From the NCBI RefSeq assembly GCF_900156065.1, contig NZ_FTNF01000006.1:62001-126000 (forward strand): a stretch of DNA of 64,000 nt. Reading direction: 5' to 3'. The translations under genes and the position numbers were made by a program. A model generated the notes under the pieces. That model saw only the letters and a program-made list of their open reading frames with translations, did not search any database and was not told the origin of the DNA. Of the stretch, positions 59,519-64,000 are shown in pieces (the first letter of the stretch is position 1; the number at the start of each line of letters is the position of its first letter). Origin of the DNA: Micromonospora avicenniae. GTDB taxonomy: Bacteria; Actinomycetota; Actinomycetes; Mycobacteriales; Micromonosporaceae.

Positions 59519-60361
59519 GTGACTGGTGACCTGATCCCCGGCGCCGCCGGCGCCACCCCCGCCGCCGCTCCCGTGGACCCGGATCTGGTGGTCAGCCTCG
59601 ACGGCGTCGGCGTTCGCCGCTCCGGCACCGCGCTGTTGCAGGATCTGAGCTGGCGGGTCGAGCTGGACGAGCGCTGGGTGGTGCTCGGCCCGAACGGCGC
59701 CGGTAAGACGACCCTGCTCAACCTCGCCTCCGGCCGGCTGCATCCGACCAACGGCGTCGCCCACGTACTCGGTGAGCGGATCGGGCGGACCGACCTCAAC
59801 GAACTACGCACGCGCATCGGGCTCACCACCGCGGCCCTGGCGGAACGGGTGCCGGCCGAAGAGCGGGTCAGCGACGTGGTCGTCACCGCCGCCTGGTCGG
59901 TGGTCGGCCGCTGGCGGGAGAGCTACGACCGCACCGACGAGGCCCGCGCCCGCGCGCTGCTCGGGCAGCTCGGCGTCGGTCACCTCGCCGACCGCGTGTA
60001 CGGCACCCTCTCCGACGGCGAACGCAAGCGCGTGCAGATCGCCCGCGCGCTCATGACCGACCCGGAACTGCTGCTGCTCGACGAGCCGGCCGCCGGGCTC
60101 GACCTGGGCGGGCGCGAGGACCTGGTCGCGCGGCTCTCCGAGCTGGCGTACGACCCGGACGCCCCCGCGATGGTGCTGGTCACGCACCACGTCGAGGAGA
60201 TCCCGCCGGGCTTCACCCACGCGCTGCTGCTGCGCGAGGGGGGCGTGGTGGCACAGGGCCTGCTCGACGAGACGCTGACCGGCGACAACCTCTCCAAGAC
60301 CTTCGGTCTGCCGCTGATCGTGCAGCGTTCCGGCGACCGGTACACCGCCCGGGCTGCCTGA
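59519..60361 (+). CDS. Stand-alone ABC ATPase (YlmA/ModF-like)
   Basis: 280 residues: Walker A VLGPNGAGKTTLLNLASG, signature YGTLSDGERKRVQIARALM, Walker B LLLLDEPAAGLDLGGRE, switch LVTHHVEEIPPGFTHALLL, which is typical of the single-domain ABC ATPases related to YlmA and to the ModF half. No permease gene accompanies it, so a transport role is not assured. GTG start (MTGDLIPGA). It precedes ribokinase by 34 bp on the same strand. Confidence 0.87.
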   Translation: MTGDLIPGAAGATPAAAPVDPDLVVSLDGVGVRRSGTALLQDLSWRVELDERWVVLGPNGAGKTTLLNLASGRLHPTNGVAHVLGERIGRTDLNELRTRIGLTTAALAERVPAEERVSDVVVTAAWSVVGRWRESYDRTDEARARALLGQLGVGHLADRVYGTLSDGERKRVQIARALMTDPELLLLDEPAAGLDLGGREDLVARLSELAYDPDAPAMVLVTHHVEEIPPGFTHALLLREGGVVAQGLLDETLTGDNLSKTFGLPLIVQRSGDRYTARAA

Positions 60362-60395
60362 CGCCCACCCCGCCGAGTCGAGACAGGAGGCGCCG

Positions 60396-61292
60396 GTGGC
60401 GCAGACCCGGGTGGCCGTGGTCGGCAGCGCGAACATGGACCTGGTGGCGATGGCGCCGGCCCTGCCTCGACCCGGGGAGACCCTGCTCGGCAGCGACTTC
60501 GTGATGGTGCCCGGCGGCAAGGGCGCCAACCAGGCCATCGCGGCCGCGCGCGCGGGCGCGTCCTGCGCCTTCCTCGGGGCGATCGGCTCCGACTCGTTCG
60601 GGGTCACACTGAAGGCCCGGATCAGCGCGGCCGGTGTGGACACCGGGCACCTGCGGGTGGTGTACGGCACCTCCGGCGTCGCCCTGGTCATGGTCAACGC
60701 GGCGGGCGAGAACGCGATCCTGGTGACCCCGGGCGCCAACGACGCGCTGACGGGCCTCACCGACGAGGAGCTGAGCACCGTACGCGCCGCCGATGTGCTG
60801 GTGGCCCAGCTGGAGATTCCGGTGGAGACGGTGACCGAGGCGGCGGTCGCCGCCCGCGCCGCCGGCACGCGGGTCGTCGTCAACGCCGCGCCGGCCCGGC
60901 CCCTCCCCGACGAGCTGCTGGCCGCCGTGGACGTGCTGGTGGTCAACGAGCGCGAGGCGCACGCGCTGACCGGGCGGGGCCGGGACGCACCGCAGGCGCT
61001 GCTGGAGCTCACCCCGAGGGCGGTGCTCACCCTCGGCGCCGAGGGTGTCTGGTACGGCGACCGGGACGGCACGGTGGTGCACGTACCCCCGGTCAAGGTG
61101 GACACCGTGGACTCGACGGCCGCGGGGGACGCGTTCACCGCGGCGCTGGCCGTGGGCTGGGGCGAGGGCCGGGATCTGGTGGATGCCGTGCGTTGGGCGG
61201 CGGCGGCCGGGGCGGCGTGTGCCCGCCGGCTCGGCGCCTCCGTGGCGCTGCCCTTCCGAGCCGAGATCGACGAACTCTACGCGTCCGCCTGA
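60396..61292 (+). CDS. rbsK: Ribokinase-type PfkB kinase
   Basis: 298 residues: VAVVGSANMDLVAMAPALPR and VMVPGGKGANQAIAAARAG at the N-terminus, VLVVNEREAHALTG, and the C-terminal ATP/anion-hole motif VDTVDSTAAGDAFTAALAVG (the usual DTTGAGD replaced by DSTAAGD; catalytic Asp kept). It phosphorylates D-ribose or a related pentose. GTG start with GGAGG upstream. No ribose transporter is nearby; its end overlaps the convergent regulator gene by 16 bp. Confidence 0.92.
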   Translation: MAQTRVAVVGSANMDLVAMAPALPRPGETLLGSDFVMVPGGKGANQAIAAARAGASCAFLGAIGSDSFGVTLKARISAAGVDTGHLRVVYGTSGVALVMVNAAGENAILVTPGANDALTGLTDEELSTVRAADVLVAQLEIPVETVTEAAVAARAAGTRVVVNAAPARPLPDELLAAVDVLVVNEREAHALTGRGRDAPQALLELTPRAVLTLGAEGVWYGDRDGTVVHVPPVKVDTVDSTAAGDAFTAALAVGWGEGRDLVDAVRWAAAAGAACARRLGASVALPFRAEIDELYASA

Positions 61293-62332
61293 ACCTCGCC
61301 ACCGTCGGCCGTCGACGCTCCCGCGACCGCCCGGAACGCCCGCCGGTACGCCGACGGTGAGGTACGCATGGCCCGGCCGAAGTGGTGGCGGTAGGTGACC
61401 GGGGAGTCGAAGCCCACCGTCGCAGCGATCTCCTCTACCGGTACGTCGGTCGTCTCGAGCAGCGCCAGGCTGGCGCGCACCCGCTGGTCGATCAACCACC
61501 GGATCGGGCTCGTTCCGGTGGCTCGCGCGAAGTGCCGAAGGTAGGTGCGGGTGGACATGTGCGCCTGCCGTGCCAGCCGGGCGACGGTCAGCGGCTCGCT
61601 GAGGTGCGCCAGCGCCCAGGTGAGACTGCCGGCGATCCGGTCGTCGTCCGGATCGGGCGGCACCGGCGCCTCGATGAACTGGGCCTGCCCACCGTCCCGG
61701 TGCGGCTGGATGACGAGCCGGCGGGCGACCGCGTTGGCGATCGCCGCGCCGTGGTCACGCCGGACCAGGTGTACGCAGAGGTCCAGGCCGGCCGCGCTGC
61801 CTGCGCTGGTGAGCAGGTCACCCTCGTCGAGGTAGAGCACGTCAGGGTGCACCCGCACAGCCGGGTACCTGCGAGCCAGCAGGTCCGCGTACTGCCAGTG
61901 GGTGGTGGCCCGTCGGCCGTCGAGCAGGCCGGCACCGGCCAGCGCGAACGCCCCCGAGCAGATGGACACGATCCGGGCACCACCCCGGTGCGCCCGGCGC
62001 AGCGCAGCGACCAGTTCCGGCGACGGGTCGGCTGTCACGTCCGGTACCCCGGGGACGATCACCGTCCGCGCCTGCGCCAGCACGTCGAGGCCGTACGGAG
62101 TGTCCAGAGTGGCGCCACCGACCACCGGCACCGGGCCGGGCCGCTCCGCGCACACCCTGAGGTCGTACCACTCGACGTCCAGCTCCGGTCTGGGTAGCCC
62201 GAACACCTCGGTCACGATGCCCGTCTCGAAGACCGACATACCCGGGTACGCGAGGACCCCCACGCTCCGGTCCGCCCTCTCCGCGGCACGCGGGCGAGGG
62301 GCGGGGTGGATCGGGACGGGCAGGCGAACCAT
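61277..62332 (-). CDS. GlxA-type AraC regulator with DJ-1/PfpI domain
   Basis: 351 residues. N-terminal DJ-1/PfpI-like domain (about 20-190: VGVLAYPGMSVFETGIVTEV, RIVSICSGAFALAGAGLLDG with a Cys at the nucleophile elbow) and C-terminal AraC HTH pair (about 235-335: LTVARLARQAHMSTRTYLRH, VPVEEIAATVGFDSPVTYRH). Such regulators sense small amines or amides. ATG start. Divergent from a rhodanese gene. Confidence 0.9.
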   Translation of the reverse strand: MVRLPVPIHPAPRPRAAERADRSVGVLAYPGMSVFETGIVTEVFGLPRPELDVEWYDLRVCAERPGPVPVVGGATLDTPYGLDVLAQARTVIVPGVPDVTADPSPELVAALRRAHRGGARIVSICSGAFALAGAGLLDGRRATTHWQYADLLARRYPAVRVHPDVLYLDEGDLLTSAGSAAGLDLCVHLVRRDHGAAIANAVARRLVIQPHRDGGQAQFIEAPVPPDPDDDRIAGSLTWALAHLSEPLTVARLARQAHMSTRTYLRHFARATGTSPIRWLIDQRVRASLALLETTDVPVEEIAATVGFDSPVTYRHHFGRAMRTSPSAYRRAFRAVAGASTADGGEVQADA

Positions 62333-62403
62333 GGCGGGATGTTAGCGCAGGACGGCGTTACCGCCACTCGTCCCGCGCGCCGTCCACGCGCAGGATCGGT
62401 GCC

Positions 62404-62862
62404 ATGACGTACACCTTCGCCGTTCCGGCGGCCGACCAGGTCACCGCCACCACCCACTTCCTCGCCCGGCTGAGCTTCGAGACCGATGTCAGCGACGTGT
62501 ACGCGGACCTCACCGCCGGGATCCCGGGGCTGGTGGTGGTCGACTCCCGCGGGACGGCCGCGTGGACGCAGGGGCACCTGCCGGGCGCGGTGCACCTGCC
62601 GACCGCCGAGATCGCCACGCTCGCGGCCGAGGCCGTGCCGGTCGGCGCCACGGTCGTCACCTACTGCTGGGGCCCCGGCTGCAACGGCGCCACCCGCGCC
62701 GCCCTGGAGTTCGCGCGGCTCGGCTATCCGGTGAAGGAGATGCTCGGCGGCTACGAATACTGGGTGCGGGAAGGGCTGCCGGTGGTGACGGGTACGGGGC
62801 TGACCCGGCGGTCGGTCGACGAGTTGACCGCACCCCGGTCCACGGTCAGCTGCGACTGCTAA
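62404..62862 (+). CDS. Rhodanese-domain protein
   Basis: 152 residues: GLVVVDSRGTAAWTQGHLPG, the active-site loop VTYCWGPGCNGATRAALEFA (first Cys as the expected nucleophile, a second Cys four residues on) and VKEMLGGYEYWVREGLPVV. Sulfur or selenium transfer is expected. The C-terminus ends VSCDC. ATG start; the stop overlaps the convergent gene by 4 bp. It diverges from the GlxA regulator that may control it. Confidence 0.88.
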   Translation: MTYTFAVPAADQVTATTHFLARLSFETDVSDVYADLTAGIPGLVVVDSRGTAAWTQGHLPGAVHLPTAEIATLAAEAVPVGATVVTYCWGPGCNGATRAALEFARLGYPVKEMLGGYEYWVREGLPVVTGTGLTRRSVDELTAPRSTVSCDC

Positions 62863-63530
62863 CCGGCCGGGTCCGCCTCATCGGTGAGCTTCTCATCCCG
62901 GCGGCGCAGCATGCCCAGGCCGGGGATGCCGGCGACGGCGAGCTTCAGGTCGCGGGTGACGTCGAGCAGGTCGTGCAGGTCCGGGCCGACCCGGTCCAGG
63001 GTGGCCAGGATCGGCAGGATGTCCGCGGTCAGGTGCTCGCGCAACTTGGGTAGTTCGTCCACGAGCCGGATGGCGGCGGTCACCTCCTCATGGCTGAGCT
63101 GCTCGACGAAACGCGTCGCCATCGGCGCCGCCCGGCGCAGCGCCGGCTCGTACGTCGTCATCAGCTCGGCCGCGGTGGCCGCCGTCTCCGCCCCGGTGGT
63201 CACCGCGGCCGCCGCTCGCGCGGCCACCGAATCCGCCTCGCTCACCACGGTGGCGGCCTTGCCGGCCACCTGCTCCGCCTGCCCGACCACGAGGGCGGCG
63301 CGGCCGGCGACCTCGGTCGCCGTTTCGAGCACCTGGTCGGTGCGGTCCAGGGTCTGTTCGATCCGGTCCACCACCCCGTTGATCCGGGTCAGCAGCGCCT
63401 CGACGCCGTCGAGCACGGCGAACGCGCGGGCGGGCACGGCCGCGAACGAGGCGGCCGAATCGCGCGCCTGGTCGAGGGCGGAGCGGGTGAGGCCGAGGAC
63501 GGACGACGGCCGGGGCAGCGGAATCACCAT
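62859..63530 (-). CDS. Helical coiled-coil protein of unknown function
   Basis: 223 residues, almost entirely alpha-helical with alanine/valine heptads: VLDGVEALLTRINGVVDRIE, ATEVAGRAALVVGQAEQVAG, then VRLVDELPKLREHLTADILP. No membrane helix or signal is clear. ATG at 63530 (MVIPLPRPSS). Resembles actinobacterial proteins annotated only as hypothetical. Overlaps the rhodanese stop by 4 bp. Confidence 0.7.
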   Translation of the reverse strand: MVIPLPRPSSVLGLTRSALDQARDSAASFAAVPARAFAVLDGVEALLTRINGVVDRIEQTLDRTDQVLETATEVAGRAALVVGQAEQVAGKAATVVSEADSVAARAAAAVTTGAETAATAAELMTTYEPALRRAAPMATRFVEQLSHEEVTAAIRLVDELPKLREHLTADILPILATLDRVGPDLHDLLDVTRDLKLAVAGIPGLGMLRRRDEKLTDEADPAG

Positions 63531-63591
63531 GGCAACCAGTGTGCGTCGCCGGTGCCCGTACCGCCGCCGGCCGGCTGCCGCGGGCCGCCCG

Positions 63592-64000
63592 TCAGCGCCG
63601 GTCGTTGTGCTGCTCGACGGCTCGCTGCACGGCCCGGTAGATCTGGCCGAACCGCAGCGCGTCGGGAGTGCGCACCAGCAGTTCCTCATGGCCGTGGTGC
63701 TGCACCCAGAGCTCGTGGACCTGGCTACCCCGTTCGTACAAGCGGTCCAACCAGCCGAGCGGAACCTCCAGGAACGGGGTCAACGCGACCGCGCCCACCA
63801 CGCAACCACCGAGGATGAGCAGGGCGAGTGTCCATTCGCCGCGGTCCTGCGCGGACCAGACCAGCGACACGACGCAGAGCAGCGCCACGAGCGGGGGCAG
63901 CGACAACAGCAGGACCAGGACGCCGCGTCCGAGCACCCGACCCCGTACGGCGAGCGTCGTCCGACCCCGGGCGTGCCAGACGTACGTGACGTCGGCGAGA
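63592..64000 (-). CDS. Membrane protein, C-terminal part (cut by window edge; DUF6232-like)
   Basis: The frame is open to the right edge. It reads DVTYVWHARGRTTLAVRGRV, then two membrane helices (about GVLVLLLSLPPLVALLCVVS and LALLILGGCVVGAVALTPFL), then a soluble tail with LWVQHHGHEELLVRTPDALR. The VTYVWHARGR stretch resembles the DUF6232 family. A GTG at 63936 could be an internal start, but coding character continues upstream of it, so the gene is taken to begin outside the window. Confidence 0.65.
   Translation of the reverse strand, partial: LADVTYVWHARGRTTLAVRGRVLGRGVLVLLLSLPPLVALLCVVSLVWSAQDRGEWTLALLILGGCVVGAVALTPFLEVPLGWLDRLYERGSQVHELWVQHHGHEELLVRTPDALRFGQIYRAVQRAVEQHNDRR

Overview
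This is one contiguous stretch of a very GC-rich chromosome, most likely from a filamentous actinobacterium of the Micromonosporaceae (Micromonospora-like). That placement is inferred from codon use (almost every third base G or C), many GTG starts, start/stop overlaps of the GTGA and ATGA type, leaderless promoters, and the gene content. Gene density is high. Apart from one small tRNA-bounded element the window looks chromosomal.

Layout. 1-4371: histidine utilisation operon on the minus strand (RpiR regulator, urocanase hutU, M20 amidohydrolase, 5' part of hutF). 4501-6390: membrane-anchored HtrA/trypsin-like protein whose catalytic triad is gone. 6450-17332: surface glycopolymer locus with an acyltransferase, a secreted sialate-esterase-like protein, Wzy-like polymerase, Wzx-like flippase, GT4 and GT2 glycosyltransferases, a priming polyprenyl sugar-phosphate transferase and an LCP ligase. 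17574-20993: MOSC protein, NTF2-like protein, GNAT, tRNA-Leu, an HNH protein that reads into that tRNA, and Bcp peroxiredoxin. 21170-23848: CbiMNQO-type cobalt/nickel ECF importer. 23812-29084: thiol-redox and copper group (membrane protein, DsbA-like, MauE-like, CopC-CopD fusion, YcnI). 29226-35756: membrane protein, GT87 mannosyltransferase, oligoribonuclease, tRNA-His and two tandem lipoprotein L,D-transpeptidases.

35943-41321 is the accessory part. Two tRNA-Lys(CUU) genes flank a quinone-oxidoreductase gene, and a 38-bp copy of the tRNA 3' end lies 4.05 kb further on. It marks the right end of an integrated element that carries an EF-Tu-barrel-like protein, an XRE/TPR regulator with a flavoprotein, and a four-gene operon ending in a radical SAM gene cut off at the attachment site. 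No integrase is visible.

41400-64000: a drug-type ABC exporter operon headed by a ribbon-helix-helix protein and a DUF4097 protein; oxidoreductase, carboxylesterase, MFS transporter, DUF72 and DUF2267 genes; a lipoprotein; an HTH-ClpN protein with a promoter built inside two palindromes; GH3 hexosaminidase divergent from a ROK regulator; two further ABC systems; ribokinase, GlxA-type regulator, rhodanese, and two uncharacterised genes at the right edge. Many genes end at long perfect GC hairpins without a T-run. A short intergenic repeat with an internal inverted repeat occurs twice (30364 and 45451).
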